Source: Acidobacteriota bacterium (GTDB lineage Bacteria; Acidobacteriota; Vicinamibacteria; Vicinamibacterales; UBA8438). From it: 64,000 nucleotides of DNA. Each line of letters begins with the position of its first letter. Position 1 is the stretch's first letter. Shown here piece by piece: positions 38,233-47,887 of the stretch. A program made the position numbers and the translations under genes. Location: positions 459,087 through 523,086 of the forward strand of contig VXRJ01000018.1 in NCBI GenBank assembly GCA_009838525.1, given 5' to 3'. The notes beneath the pieces were generated by a model. It did no database searches and was not told where the DNA came from. It saw only the letters and a list, made by a program, of their open reading frames with translations.

Positions 38233-39155
38233 CCGCCAGCACTCCGGAAGCCTCCCTGGCCCACTCGCCGCTCGACGCCTCCGCCTATCGCGATTTGGTC
38301 CGCCGCGCGCTCGCCGAAGACCTGGAGGGTGGCGACCTGACCACCCAGGCGACCTTGCGTGAGGACCGGCGCGTGCGTGGCCGGATTTGCGTCGATGGGC
38401 CGTGCGTGGTGGCGGGACTGGATGTTGCCTTGGAAGTCTTCCGTCAGCTCGACGCCGATGTCGAGGTCACGGAAGTGCGGCACGCAGATGGCGAACATTG
38501 CGTACGGGGGGAGGTCGTGGCAACGCTTGAAGGTCGTGCCGCCGCCCTTCTCGGCGGTGAACGGACGGCGCTCAATTTCCTCCAGCGTCTTTCCGGCATC
38601 GCCACGCAGACGCGCCGCTACGCGCAGGCGGCGGGCGGCCGGACCATCATCCTGGACACGCGGAAGACGACGCCGACCTTCCGCGTGCTCGAGAAGTACG
38701 CGGTCCGCATCGGCGGTGCCGCGAACCATCGGTTCGGCCTGGGCCACGGGATTCTCATAAAGGACAACCACATCCGCCTGGCCGGCTCGCTGACCGAAGC
38801 GGTTTGTCGCGCCCGCTCCGCACTCGATCGGTCGCCGCGGCTCGTCGATCCGGAATCGGAAACCGCGGGACCGCTGGCCGGCCGGATAGAAGTCGAAGTC
38901 CAGTCCCTCGTCGAGGTAGATGAGGCCTTGGCGGCAGGCGCCGACATTGTCCTTCTCGACAACCTCGCGCTGAGCGATGCGGCGGAGGCCATTGCGCGTT
39001 GCCGGGGCAGGGTCGACACGGAGATCTCCGGCGGCGTGACGCTCGATCGAATCCCGGATCTGGCCGCGCTTGGACCGACGTATGTATCGGTCGGGGCAAT
39101 TACGCATTCGGTCCGCGCCGCAGACCTCAGTTTCGACATAACGACGCTCCCATGA
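38229..39155 (+). CDS. nadC: Nicotinate-nucleotide pyrophosphorylase (quinolinate phosphoribosyltransferase)
   Basis: The 308-residue enzyme converts quinolinate and PRPP to nicotinate mononucleotide in NAD synthesis. Signatures: [83 protein letters not shown] and [14 protein letters not shown]. It starts with GTG in the valS stop (GTGA) and ends overlapping the biotin ligase start (ATGA). Confidence 0.96.
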   Translation: MTASTPEASLAHSPLDASAYRDLVRRALAEDLEGGDLTTQATLREDRRVRGRICVDGPCVVAGLDVALEVFRQLDADVEVTEVRHADGEHCVRGEVVATLEGRAAALLGGERTALNFLQRLSGIATQTRRYAQAAGGRTIILDTRKTTPTFRVLEKYAVRIGGAANHRFGLGHGILIKDNHIRLAGSLTEAVCRARSALDRSPRLVDPESETAGPLAGRIEVEVQSLVEVDEALAAGADIVLLDNLALSDAAEAIARCRGRVDTEISGGVTLDRIPDLAALGPTYVSVGAITHSVRAADLSFDITTLP

Positions 39156-39958
39156 CCGGTCCGGCGCCGTCACTGCCTCCCACGCTTGCGGCGGTTCTTG
39201 CGGCGCAGCCGGAAACGGACCCGGCGTCCGTTCGCTATTACCCGGTTCTTGTCTCGACGAACGACACCGCCGCAGAGCTTGCCGCCCTGGGTGCGCCGGA
39301 CGGGTCGGTCGTCATTGCGGGGCGCCAGACGAGAGGTCGAGGACGTCGTGGCCGGGAATGGCATTCGCCAGAAGGCGTCGGCCTGTATCTCTCGATGATT
39401 CTGCGAGGCCGCCAGTCGCCGGTCATCACACTGCTTGCCGGCGTTGCCGTCGCCGAAGCGATCCGCGAGACGACGGGCGTGGCGGTGGACGTGAAGTGGC
39501 CGAACGACCTGGTGGCCGCACCGCGCAGCGCGAACAGCTGGCGCAAGGTGGCCGGGATTCTGACCGAGGCGTTGCCCCCCGGCGCCGGTGAGGGCGCCAT
39601 CGTGGGTATCGGCGTCAACGTCGGCGATACACCGTTTCCATCCCATCTGGCCGGCACCGCCGTGGCGCTCGATCAATGTGTCGGCACGCCGGTCGATCAG
39701 GATGCGCTCTGCGCCGGACTCCTCGCGCGGCTGGCTCGTTGGCGGCGGCGCGTCGCCACGGATGGCGCCGCGGAGCTGCTGCATCGCTGGCGCGAGCTGT
39801 CGCCCAGCAGCCTCGGTGCCCCCGTTGCCTGGGACGACGGCGCTGGGGCTACCCGTCGCGGGATCACGGCGGGCATTGATGGCGCCGGCGCTCTTCTCGT
39901 GAACGTCGACGGCGCCACGGAGCGAGTCGTCGGCGGCGACCTCCGATGGGGCGGTTAG
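39152..39958 (+). CDS. birA: Biotin--[acetyl-CoA carboxylase] ligase, catalytic type without DNA-binding domain
   Basis: The 268-residue protein activates biotin to biotinyl-AMP and attaches it to carboxylases. It shows STNDTAAEL, GRQTRGRGRRGREWHSP (the adenylate-binding GRGRRG loop), KWPNDLV, KVAGILTE and GIGVNV. There is no N-terminal winged helix, so it cannot act as the biotin repressor of E. coli. The start is the ATG overlapping the nadC stop. Confidence 0.93.
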   Translation: MTGPAPSLPPTLAAVLAAQPETDPASVRYYPVLVSTNDTAAELAALGAPDGSVVIAGRQTRGRGRRGREWHSPEGVGLYLSMILRGRQSPVITLLAGVAVAEAIRETTGVAVDVKWPNDLVAAPRSANSWRKVAGILTEALPPGAGEGAIVGIGVNVGDTPFPSHLAGTAVALDQCVGTPVDQDALCAGLLARLARWRRRVATDGAAELLHRWRELSPSSLGAPVAWDDGAGATRRGITAGIDGAGALLVNVDGATERVVGGDLRWGG

Positions 39959-39967
39959 TCTAAGGGC

Positions 39968-40768
39968 ATGCTCCTCGTGATCGACGTCGGGAATACGAAC
40001 ATCGTCTTCGGGATCTTCGACGGCGAGACCCTCGAGGTGAGCTGGCGCCTGACGACCCTTCCCGCACGGACCGCCGATGAGCTCTGGATCCTCGTCAACC
40101 GCCTCTTTTCGGAACATGACGTGGACCCGAAACGGTTCGACGGCGTGGCTCTCGCCTCGGTGGTTCCCGTCCTGACGCAGACGGTCGCCGAGATGGTGGC
40201 GCGCCGGATCGCGTGTCCCATCCTTGTGGCGGCGGCTGAGAACGCCGGCCTGCCGATCGCCTATGACCAGCCTGCCGACGTCGGGGCAGATCGCCTGGTC
40301 AATGCCGTGGCAGCCCTCCGCCGGTACGCCGGGGGCCCGGCCGACATCCGGCGGCCGATCATCGTCGTCGACTTCGGCACGGCTACGACGTTCGACGTCA
40401 TTTCGTCCGCCGGTGAGTACCAGGGTGGCGTGATCTGTCCCGGCGTCGAGATTTCGGCGGACGCGCTGTTTCAGCGTGCCGCCCGGCTGCCACGGGTGGA
40501 CGTACGGAAGCCGGCGGAGGTGATCGGCCGGAGCACGGTTGCCTCGATGCAGTCCGGTCTCTTCTACGGCTACGTCGCGATGGTGGAGGGCATCGTCAAA
40601 CGATTGCGCGATGAACTGGGGAACGACGCAGTTCCGATCTGTGTCGGGACCGGCGGCCTGGCTGGCGCGGTCGCTTCCGAGACGACCGTGATCGACGCAG
40701 TAGAACCCGACCTGACGCTGATCGGCCTGCGCTATGTCTGGGAAGAGCACGGAGGCGCCGGCGCGTGA
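39968..40768 (+). CDS. coaX: Type III pantothenate kinase
   Basis: The 266-residue enzyme catalyses the first step of CoA synthesis. It has the ASKHA-fold motifs LLVIDVGNTNIVFGIFDG, VASVVP-like ASVVPVLT, DVGADRLVNAVAA, IVVDFGTATTFDVIS and GGVICPGVEIS. It follows birA by nine bases, the common birA-coaX order. A TAGTCT sequence at its 5' side overlaps the birA stop and could be an internal -10, but cotranscription is more likely. Confidence 0.95.
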   Translation: MLLVIDVGNTNIVFGIFDGETLEVSWRLTTLPARTADELWILVNRLFSEHDVDPKRFDGVALASVVPVLTQTVAEMVARRIACPILVAAAENAGLPIAYDQPADVGADRLVNAVAALRRYAGGPADIRRPIIVVDFGTATTFDVISSAGEYQGGVICPGVEISADALFQRAARLPRVDVRKPAEVIGRSTVASMQSGLFYGYVAMVEGIVKRLRDELGNDAVPICVGTGGLAGAVASETTVIDAVEPDLTLIGLRYVWEEHGGAGA

Positions 40769-41511
40769 TGGACGCCGGGGCGTACTGCCGTGCTGTCGAA
40801 TCGTACCTCTGCGGCAAGAACGACGGCCACCTGATCCGAATCGTCGGACCGGCATTCGAAATGGTCTGCGCCTGGGCGGATGCGGGCGTCCCATTGAGCG
40901 TCGTGCGCCGCGGCATCGATCAGCGCTACTCCCGTTACCACGCCAGGGGTCCGCGGCGGTATCCGCTCCGGATCGAGTTCTGTGAAGCCGACATATTCAC
41001 GCTTTTCGACGACTGGAAACGGGCGGTGCACGTTTCCAGTGCAGGCACGGCGGAGGTTGGCGCATCATCCGAAACACCGGCGCCGGGTGCGAGTCCTGCA
41101 GGGCGGGGAACCCGCCGACGGCGCCGGTCGCTTGCCGACCACCTCGATTACCTGGCGACCGTTCTGGCAGGCTGGACGTCGCCGGCGGCGGACGCCAGCC
41201 CCGTGCTCGACCAGGCGATTTCCCGAGCTCGGAACGTCGTCGATACCGCGCGTCCCGGCGCCGCCGCCCTCCGGGGCGCGCCGCGCCAGACACTGGTTGA
41301 ACGCCTTGCGGGGCTCGAGCACACACTCACGGAGGCAGCCCGGGAAGACACCGACGCGGCGACTGCGGCCAGGCTCCGGACGGAGGCGGTCGACTCACTC
41401 GCTCCGTTTCGGGAACGAATGCGCCCCGACGCCTTCGCCGCGGCCGTTGACACCGCGACGGACCGTTTGCTGGCCGACCACTGGCGCCTCCCACGCGTGA
41501 CCTACGACTAG
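40768..41511 (+). CDS. Uncharacterised protein coupled to coaX
   Basis: The product (247 residues from the ATG at 40768) overlaps the coaX stop. The N-terminal 90 residues look folded (YCRAVESYLCGKNDGHLIRIVGP..., VPLSVVRRGIDQRYSRYHARG). A polar linker with RRRRR follows, then a helical C-terminal half rich in Ala and Arg ([32 protein letters not shown]). I recognise no family. The overlap and matching codon use support a real gene. A link to tRNA synthetase or cofactor genes is only positional. Confidence 0.65.
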   Translation: MDAGAYCRAVESYLCGKNDGHLIRIVGPAFEMVCAWADAGVPLSVVRRGIDQRYSRYHARGPRRYPLRIEFCEADIFTLFDDWKRAVHVSSAGTAEVGASSETPAPGASPAGRGTRRRRRSLADHLDYLATVLAGWTSPAADASPVLDQAISRARNVVDTARPGAAALRGAPRQTLVERLAGLEHTLTEAAREDTDAATAARLRTEAVDSLAPFRERMRPDAFAAAVDTATDRLLADHWRLPRVTYD

Positions 41512-41570
41512 GATGGCAGCTGACCACTGCGAGCCTGCTCCAATGGGCTCTCGCGCATGAAACCAGGAGA

Positions 41571-44471
41571 GTGAAGTTGCGAAGAACCGAGTGTGTCCAC
41601 CGGGCGCGTGGCGCCCTGCTGTTGATTGTGTGGTTCGCAGCGCCGGGATATGCCCAGGTCTCGGGTGAAATCGAAGGAAGCGTCGTGGACGCTCAGGGGC
41701 TCGCGGTGCCGGGCGTCACCGTGACGCTGTCCGGCGAGGCCCTGATCGCGCCGCAGGCGGCGGTGACCCTGACGGACGGGTCGTACCGCTTCCGGGCGCT
41801 GGGGCGCGGCGACTACGAACTCACGTTTGCCCTGCTCGGATTCCGAACCGTCGTACGCGAGGACGTCATCGTGGAAGGAAACCGCGCGATCCGCATCGAC
41901 GCCGCGCTGGAGTTGGTCGAGGTGGCCGAGACGATCACGGTGACGGGCGATTCCCCGGTAGTGGATATCAAGACAACCGCGCTGGTGAACGACTTTGGTG
42001 TAGGCGAACTACAGGAAGTCCCGTCCGCGACGGACGTCTGGTCAGTGCTGGGGCAAACGGCCGGCGTTCGGATGCGGGGGTTCGACGTTGGTGGCTCGCA
42101 CAAGAGCCAGCAGACCGAGTACGAGAGCTTCGGCGTGCGCAACCAGAACCGCGTCCTGGCTGACGGTGTTGATACCACCGAGGGCGAAGGCGGAACCGGG
42201 TTCTACTTTGACTATTACTCAATCGAGGAATTCGCGACCACGGCGGCGGGCAACGACGTGGAAATGACCGCGCCCGGCTCGCTCGTCATGATGACGATGA
42301 AGAGTGGGGGCAATGATTTCAGCGGGTTGTTCCACGGCGACTTCGAGGACGAACGCTTCGTCGGGGACAACAGCGACGCGGACCTTGCCGCGCGCGGCTA
42401 CACCGGCAACCCGAACCTGCTGTTCTTCGAAACGCATGCCGATCTGGGCGGACCCATCCTGCGCGACAGGGCGTGGTTCTATGGCTTCTACAACCATTTC
42501 CGCATCGACAAGGCGGTTTCGGGCGTGGATCGCGCGATCGCAACCGATCTCGGCGATTTCGATTCGTTCGGGGGCAAGGCGACGTTTCGTCTGACTGATG
42601 GCGACCGGCTGATCGGCTACACGAACTGGGGGCTGAAGGAGAAACCAAAGCGTGGCCTTTCCACCGATGTCGGTCCCGACTCGGTGCTCGCCCAGGCCAG
42701 TTGGAGTTGGGCGCACAAGGTGGAGTGGCAGCGCGTCTGGAACGACCGCACGTTCATGACCGCCGCCGGCAAGCATTTCGGATTCGGCTGGCCGATGGTG
42801 CCGCAGGTTGATCCCGGCGGGCAGCCTCCACGTCTCGACACCGCCACCGGCCGTCTGAGCGGCGCCGGGTGGTTTCCCGGCGCCAATGGGTCACCGCCGT
42901 TCACGTTCGTCCGGTGGAAACCGCAGGGCACCGTCAAACTCAACCACTACGCACCCGATCTGGGTGGCAGCCATGACTTCAAGGTGGGCTACGAGTTCCA
43001 GATTGACAGCAGCCGGTTCGGATCGAACGCCAACTCCGGACACATCCGTTACCTCGACGACAGCACGAACGGCCGACCGTTCCATGTGGACCGGATCATG
43101 CTCTTCAGCATGCCGGCCGAGGGAGAAATAGCCGCGGACAACCGGAACCGGCACCACGCCCTGTTCGTGCAGGACACATGGCGGCCCTCGGACTGGCTCT
43201 CGTTGAACCTCGGCGTTCGCTACGAGCAGCAGCACACCTACTATCTCGATTCGGTTTCCGGTCCATTCTTCGCCGAGTTCTTTCCGTCCGGAACCACCGA
43301 GGGAAGGACAAACGTGGTCTGGAATACCTGGGCGCCGCGCCTCGGTGTCACGTTCGCGCTGGCGCCGGGTACGGTGATGAAGGGACACTACGGCCGCTAC
43401 TACGTGAACCTGGCCGATGCGCACGCGGGAGCCAATCCTGCCAGCACGGCGTGGATCCGGTACGCGTTCCTCGATGGGAACGCCAACGGAATCTATGACG
43501 GTCCCGGCGAACTGGGCGCCAAGCTGGACGAGCAGGGGGCCACCGGTACGGTTTCCGGAGGAGAGGGCACGCCGATCGATCCCGGGTTGCCGCCGGAGTA
43601 CGTCGACGAGCTGAATCTATCCCTGGAGCACGAGCTGGCCTCGAACACGTCGCTGCGGTTTTCCTACGTCCGCAAGGACCTGAGCGGTGACAGCGGAATC
43701 TGGAACGCCCCGCAGCAGACCGCGCTGTCGGCCGGGCAGGGCATCGCGTGCACGGCGGATCCCGACTGGAACTGCCCCATGAGTGCAGTGACTGGCGCAC
43801 CGCTCAACGTGCAACGCGTGCCGGACGAGGTGGCGGGTGTCGTGGATAACCGGATCGCCGCGTTTCCCGGCATCGGCGCGTCCTACGATACCGTGCAGGT
43901 GGCGCTCGACCGGCGATTTGCCCGTGGATTCCTGCTGCAGGCGAGCTTCGACTACCAGTGGCGAGACGAGTTTCGCTCGGCGTCCGGTGAAGTGCGGAGC
44001 CCGCTCTATTCGGATCCTCTTGTCGTCGGCTCCGGGGGGCACGGCCGGATCTGGCAGAACCACAGCCTCGATGTTGCCGCACGGCAGGCCACAACGAACT
44101 GGGGGGCGCGTCTGCTGGCGCGCTACACGCTGCCCGGTGAAGTCGGCCTCTCCGCCAATGTCAGACACCAGAGCGGTTGGCCGTACGCCCTGATTCAGCG
44201 CGTGGACGTTCCGGGCACCGGTACCAGCCTGCCTGTCTTTCTGAGCGACCTGTCCGAGAACCGGTCCGAGAACGTGACGATTGTGGACGTTCGCCTGGAC
44301 AAGGCGCTTGCCCTCGGGGAGCGCAGCCGCCTGACGCTGATGTTGGACGTGTACAACCTCATGAACTCCAACGCGGTGACCAACTTCTCACTTCGCACGG
44401 GAGACGACGGACGCGTTATCGCCGCACTCGATCCGGTTGCGGTGAAATTGGGCGTACGGGTTCAGTTCTGA
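41571..44471 (+). CDS. Oar-like TonB-dependent receptor with carboxypeptidase-regulatory domain
   Basis: The 966-residue product has a signal peptide (about 1-28), a CarboxypepD_reg-like domain (GEIEGSVVDAQGLAVPGVTVTLSG to about 110), a TonB-box-like VAETITVTGDSP and a plug region. A large barrel follows, with DLGGPILRDRAWFYGFYNHF and ending GVRVQF. Such Oar-type receptors are numerous in Acidobacteria and may import oligosaccharides or peptides; nothing here defines the cargo. GTG at 41571 opens the frame, but AGGAGA at 41565-41570 is better spaced for the in-frame TTG at 41577. It is convergent with hpt, overlapping by ten bases. Confidence 0.9.
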   Translation: MKLRRTECVHRARGALLLIVWFAAPGYAQVSGEIEGSVVDAQGLAVPGVTVTLSGEALIAPQAAVTLTDGSYRFRALGRGDYELTFALLGFRTVVREDVIVEGNRAIRIDAALELVEVAETITVTGDSPVVDIKTTALVNDFGVGELQEVPSATDVWSVLGQTAGVRMRGFDVGGSHKSQQTEYESFGVRNQNRVLADGVDTTEGEGGTGFYFDYYSIEEFATTAAGNDVEMTAPGSLVMMTMKSGGNDFSGLFHGDFEDERFVGDNSDADLAARGYTGNPNLLFFETHADLGGPILRDRAWFYGFYNHFRIDKAVSGVDRAIATDLGDFDSFGGKATFRLTDGDRLIGYTNWGLKEKPKRGLSTDVGPDSVLAQASWSWAHKVEWQRVWNDRTFMTAAGKHFGFGWPMVPQVDPGGQPPRLDTATGRLSGAGWFPGANGSPPFTFVRWKPQGTVKLNHYAPDLGGSHDFKVGYEFQIDSSRFGSNANSGHIRYLDDSTNGRPFHVDRIMLFSMPAEGEIAADNRNRHHALFVQDTWRPSDWLSLNLGVRYEQQHTYYLDSVSGPFFAEFFPSGTTEGRTNVVWNTWAPRLGVTFALAPGTVMKGHYGRYYVNLADAHAGANPASTAWIRYAFLDGNANGIYDGPGELGAKLDEQGATGTVSGGEGTPIDPGLPPEYVDELNLSLEHELASNTSLRFSYVRKDLSGDSGIWNAPQQTALSAGQGIACTADPDWNCPMSAVTGAPLNVQRVPDEVAGVVDNRIAAFPGIGASYDTVQVALDRRFARGFLLQASFDYQWRDEFRSASGEVRSPLYSDPLVVGSGGHGRIWQNHSLDVAARQATTNWGARLLARYTLPGEVGLSANVRHQSGWPYALIQRVDVPGTGTSLPVFLSDLSENRSENVTIVDVRLDKALALGERSRLTLMLDVYNLMNSNAVTNFSLRTGDDGRVIAALDPVAVKLGVRVQF

Positions 44472-45049
44472 CCGCGGTCCGTCGCGGCGTCCGTCGGGAG
44501 GTCGCCGGCGGTTGGCTGATTGTCATCGAGCCTGGCGATATAGGGAAGGTGGCGGTACTGCTCCGCGTGGTCCAGTCCGTAGCCGACGACGAATACATCG
44601 TCGACGGAAAACCCGACGAACTCGACCGGCACGTGACAGCGGCGCCGCGCCGGCTTGTCCAGAAGACAGGCGGCGCGGAGTCGTACCGGTTGCTGATCCT
44701 CCAGGTGGTTCCGAATCGCGCGCAGGGTCAGGCCACTGTCGACAATGTCGTCGACAACCACGACGTAGCGTCCGTGGACATCACGCGGCACGAGACTCCA
44801 GAGCACCTCGCCGGACGTAACGGTCCGATTCCCGTAGCTGGAGCAACGGACGAAATCAACCGTGACCGGCCTCGACAGCGCACGCACCAGATCGGCGAGA
44901 AACACGAACCCGCCGGTCAGCACTCCTACGAGATGGACGGTCTCGCCGGGAGGCGCGTCGTTTTCGATGGCCGTCGCGATCTCCCTCACGCGGTAGCGGA
45001 TTTGATCCGCGGAGAAAAGAAGCGTGTGTGGCGCGGCTGCAGGAGCCAT
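44462..45049 (-). CDS. hpt: Hypoxanthine phosphoribosyltransferase
   Basis: The 195-residue purine-salvage enzyme has VHLVGVLTGGFVFLADLVRAL, the flexible-loop SSYGNRT, the PRPP-binding YVVVVDDIVDSGLTLRAI and VGFSVDDVFVVGYGLDHAEQYR. AGGAG stands close to the start codon. It follows argS by 41 bases on the minus strand and is likely cotranscribed. A 20-residue polar tail extends past the usual end. Confidence 0.95.
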   Translation of the reverse strand: MAPAAAPHTLLFSADQIRYRVREIATAIENDAPPGETVHLVGVLTGGFVFLADLVRALSRPVTVDFVRCSSYGNRTVTSGEVLWSLVPRDVHGRYVVVVDDIVDSGLTLRAIRNHLEDQQPVRLRAACLLDKPARRRCHVPVEFVGFSVDDVFVVGYGLDHAEQYRHLPYIARLDDNQPTAGDLPTDAATDRGQN

Positions 45050-45090
45050 TGCGCGGGCAGGGTACTACATGGCGGGAGCGGGCCGTGCCG

Positions 45091-47109
45091 CTACATGCGT
45101 GGGGGGACTTCGCAACCCATCAGGGAGAGAGCCCTCGTCAACTGGTTGCGCACGTGAAGTACCGCGGCGGCGCGCCAGAGTCTGGTGGCTCGATCGGATT
45201 CGGCGACGACCGGAGCGCGGTGGTAGAAGGCGTTGAACTGCTGGGCCAGGTTGAATGCGTACTTCGCCAGTACCGACAGCTCGAGTGAGCGGATCGATTG
45301 ATCGGCGACCTCGTCCAGTCGCGAGGCTTCGAGGATGAGCGACCAGGTCTCTGACTCCGGATCCGTAGTCAATGGCGTATCGGACAGATCGTTCAGGGCG
45401 GCAACCAGGGCCTTCTCGTCCGTCCCCTCCGCGTCGGCCAGCTTGCGCAGGATGTTCGTCGCGCGAACGGCAGCGTACTGCAGGTAGGGTCCGCTCTCTC
45501 CCTCGAAGCTCAGCGCTTCGTCGATGTCGAACGCGATCAGCTTGCCGCGCGAGTACTTGATCATGAAATAGCGGATCGCCGCGCAGGCAATGATGCCGGC
45601 GATCCGGTTCGTCTCGGCCGGATCCTGGGCCAGATCGTCGTGACGCGCCGCTACTTCGCTGCGTGCGGCGTCGGCAAGACGGTCGAGGAGATCGTCCGCT
45701 TTGACTCCTAGACCCTTGCGACCGGACACCTCGACGACACGCTGATTCGCATCGGCCCCGATCGCAAAACCGAGCGCCTCGGCGGTCTGTCGGGAAAGGG
45801 CGACCATTTCGTACGAGACGTGAGTCGAGCGCGCCGCCTCCTGCGGCCGCCCGGCGGCGTCGAGTGCCTGAGCGAGAAGCTGCTGCAGGTACGACTGGCG
45901 CGTATCGATCACGTTGTAGACGCTCGACGCGCTGCCGAAACGAATCTCCGGCTGTCGCGCGCCTCCAGCCGCGCCCGAGGCGTTGGATGTCGTTGTCCAG
46001 AGCGGATGGCCGGATCGCTGGATGCTGTGCGGCGCGTAGCGGAAGTCGCAGCCCAGGAGGCCGAATTTCCAGAACTGGTACGCGATGTCCTTGCCGACGT
46101 AGGTGACGGTGCTATTGGAGCGGACGATGACCTTCGTTGAGGACTTCGGTCCGCTTCGCTCTCCGGCCTCAGCGCCGTCTTCGATTGGCATCACCCAGCA
46201 GCCGGCCTGGGGCCCGGACTCTGCGAGGTGGATCGCCCCTGCCTTCTGCAGTACTTCGAATGCTCGCGCCCAGAAACGCAGGTGCAGGATGTCGCTTTCG
46301 CGGGTTAGCAGGTCGTACTCGATGTTCATCCGGGCCAGCGTCGCAAGGTGGCATCGGACGATCCGGTCGGCGATGAGTGCGCCGAGCGCGGCGGACGGGT
46401 CTGAGCCGTGCTCGAGGTCGTGCAGCGTGCGTGTGCGGTGTTCGAGGCGCGTCTCGTCCTCGTGGTACCAACGAGTCACGGCGGCGTAGAGGTCCCAGCA
46501 GTAGTGATCGAACCGCGGTTGATCGGCGAGCGCGGCGACGTCGTCGCAGGACATCCGCTCGAGCTGCTCGAAGCCGACCACGACGTCCGCTACCTGGACG
46601 CCGGTGTCATCGATGTAGTTCTGCACTTCCACGGGGAGGTCGAGGAAGCGGAGCACGCGAGCAAGTGTGTCGCCGAGGGCGGCATTGCGCAGATGACCGA
46701 TGTGCGCCGCCTTGTTGGGGTTGATGGCGGTGTGTTCCACGATCGCTTTGCCCCGGGTCGGTGTCGAGACCACCGAGGCGCGGTCGGCGCCGGGGTCGGG
46801 CGAGAACAGGCGCCGGGTGAATGCCGCGCGGCGCAGGAAGATGTTGACGTAGCCGTTGGGTGCCGCAACGACATCCGAAATGCCGTCGATACTTCCCAAG
46901 GCGTCGATCAGCTCGGCCGCGATGGTCTTGGGCGCCTTGCGCAGGGTCCGCGCGAGTTCGAAGGCGACAGTGATCCCGAGGTCGCCCATCGCGCGCCGCG
47001 GCGGCGACTGGACAACGATGTCCGGCAGTTGGTCCGGCGCGAGTCCATAGAGCTTGACGAGCGCGTCGCGAACGCGTGACCGCAACTCCTGATGGACCGG
47101 GAGGATCAT
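45091..47109 (-). CDS. argS: Arginyl-tRNA synthetase
   Basis: The 672-residue class I enzyme has the N-terminal Add-1 domain, EHTAINPNKAAHIGHLRNA with HIGH, the NYIDDTGVQVADV region and MVALSRQTAEALGF. In place of canonical KMSKS it has VSGRKGLGVKADDLLDRL, as in many bacterial ArgRS. The DALR anticodon domain follows (LQYAAVRATNILRKL to the end). A variable insertion near 45970-46000 (NASGAAGGA) is unusual but small. mobA is upstream on the same strand, separated by a long stem-loop. Confidence 0.94.
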   Translation of the reverse strand: MILPVHQELRSRVRDALVKLYGLAPDQLPDIVVQSPPRRAMGDLGITVAFELARTLRKAPKTIAAELIDALGSIDGISDVVAAPNGYVNIFLRRAAFTRRLFSPDPGADRASVVSTPTRGKAIVEHTAINPNKAAHIGHLRNAALGDTLARVLRFLDLPVEVQNYIDDTGVQVADVVVGFEQLERMSCDDVAALADQPRFDHYCWDLYAAVTRWYHEDETRLEHRTRTLHDLEHGSDPSAALGALIADRIVRCHLATLARMNIEYDLLTRESDILHLRFWARAFEVLQKAGAIHLAESGPQAGCWVMPIEDGAEAGERSGPKSSTKVIVRSNSTVTYVGKDIAYQFWKFGLLGCDFRYAPHSIQRSGHPLWTTTSNASGAAGGARQPEIRFGSASSVYNVIDTRQSYLQQLLAQALDAAGRPQEAARSTHVSYEMVALSRQTAEALGFAIGADANQRVVEVSGRKGLGVKADDLLDRLADAARSEVAARHDDLAQDPAETNRIAGIIACAAIRYFMIKYSRGKLIAFDIDEALSFEGESGPYLQYAAVRATNILRKLADAEGTDEKALVAALNDLSDTPLTTDPESETWSLILEASRLDEVADQSIRSLELSVLAKYAFNLAQQFNAFYHRAPVVAESDRATRLWRAAAVLHVRNQLTRALSLMGCEVPPRM

Positions 47110-47132
47110 GCGAGGTGTCCCTGAACTCTAGC

Positions 47133-47192
47133 AGCCCGTGGTGAAACCCCGCGCATCGCCGCTAGAAGGTAGCGGGGGTCTCACCACGGGCT
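47133..47192. terminator. Long stem-loop between mobA and argS
   Basis: AGCCCGTGGTGA (47133-47144) pairs perfectly with TCACCACGGGCT (47181-47192), and AACCCCGC/GCGGGGGT can extend the stem inward. The right arm includes the mobA stop codon. It may end mobA transcription or regulate argS, but there is no T-tract on the minus strand. Confidence 0.5.
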
Positions 47193-47810
47193 GTCAAGAC
47201 TATCGGTGCGATAGGCGTCGATGGCCAGCGCCCGGGAATAGTCGGCCGGCGTATTGATGTTGAAGAGCAGCGCGCCATCCTCGTCGTAGGTTGCCAGTTC
47301 GACTTCCGTCAGAACGCGCGTCCGCAGGTCGTCCAGCAGAGCGCTCGTCTTGAGCGCACCGCGCTGGATGCGCTCTTCGATCCGGCCAAGGCACGATCTG
47401 CGGTAACAGCCACACAGTGGCTGCCATCCATCGCCGGTGCGGGGCACCACGGCATCGACCGCCGCGTCGCCCGTCCCCAGCGCGAGCAGGTGGGCGAGGA
47501 ACGGGCCGGACAGGAACGGCATGTCGCCGGCCACAACCAGCGTGCAGGGTGAGGTCGACACCGACAACGCCGTGTGCAGGCCGCCAAGCGGGCCCGCGTG
47601 CGGGATGCGGTCGCTGACTACGCGGGCGTTGCCGGAAGAAAACGGCTCGGGTTCCGATGTGCCAAGAACAACGACGACATTGTCGGCGACAGAACCGAGA
47701 ACCCGCAGCAGGCGGTCGATGATCCGTTGCCGTCCGAGCGGGAGCAGCGGCTTGACGTGGCCGCCGAACCGGCGCGCCTGCCCGCCGGCGAGAATGGCGG
47801 CCGTCGACAT
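47181..47810 (-). CDS. mobA: Molybdenum cofactor guanylyltransferase
   Basis: The 209-residue protein has the nucleotidyltransferase signature AAILAGGQARRFGG, a substrate Lys in VKPLLPLG, VSDRIPHAGPLGGLHTAL, LVVAGDMPFLSG with the metal Asp, and FNINTPADYSRA. It adds GMP to molybdopterin. No other moa or moe gene is in the window. It diverges from nfeD. Confidence 0.92.
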   Translation of the reverse strand: MSTAAILAGGQARRFGGHVKPLLPLGRQRIIDRLLRVLGSVADNVVVVLGTSEPEPFSSGNARVVSDRIPHAGPLGGLHTALSVSTSPCTLVVAGDMPFLSGPFLAHLLALGTGDAAVDAVVPRTGDGWQPLCGCYRRSCLGRIEERIQRGALKTSALLDDLRTRVLTEVELATYDEDGALLFNINTPADYSRALAIDAYRTDSLDSPW

Positions 47811-47876
47811 GGACGCGGCAAGTGTATGCGATAATCAAATGCCGTTTCAGGCGAGGGACAGCGCGCCAGCTTGCGC

Positions 47877-47882
47877 GATAAT
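47877..47882 (+). promoter_or_regulatory. Candidate -10 element for leaderless nfeD
   Basis: GATAAT ends five bases before the ATG at 47888. A second GATAAT preceded by TGC (47830-47835) lies upstream and could serve as an extended -10. Neither has a convincing -35. The nearer one would start transcription at the start codon. Confidence 0.35.
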
Positions 47883-47887
47883 GGATC

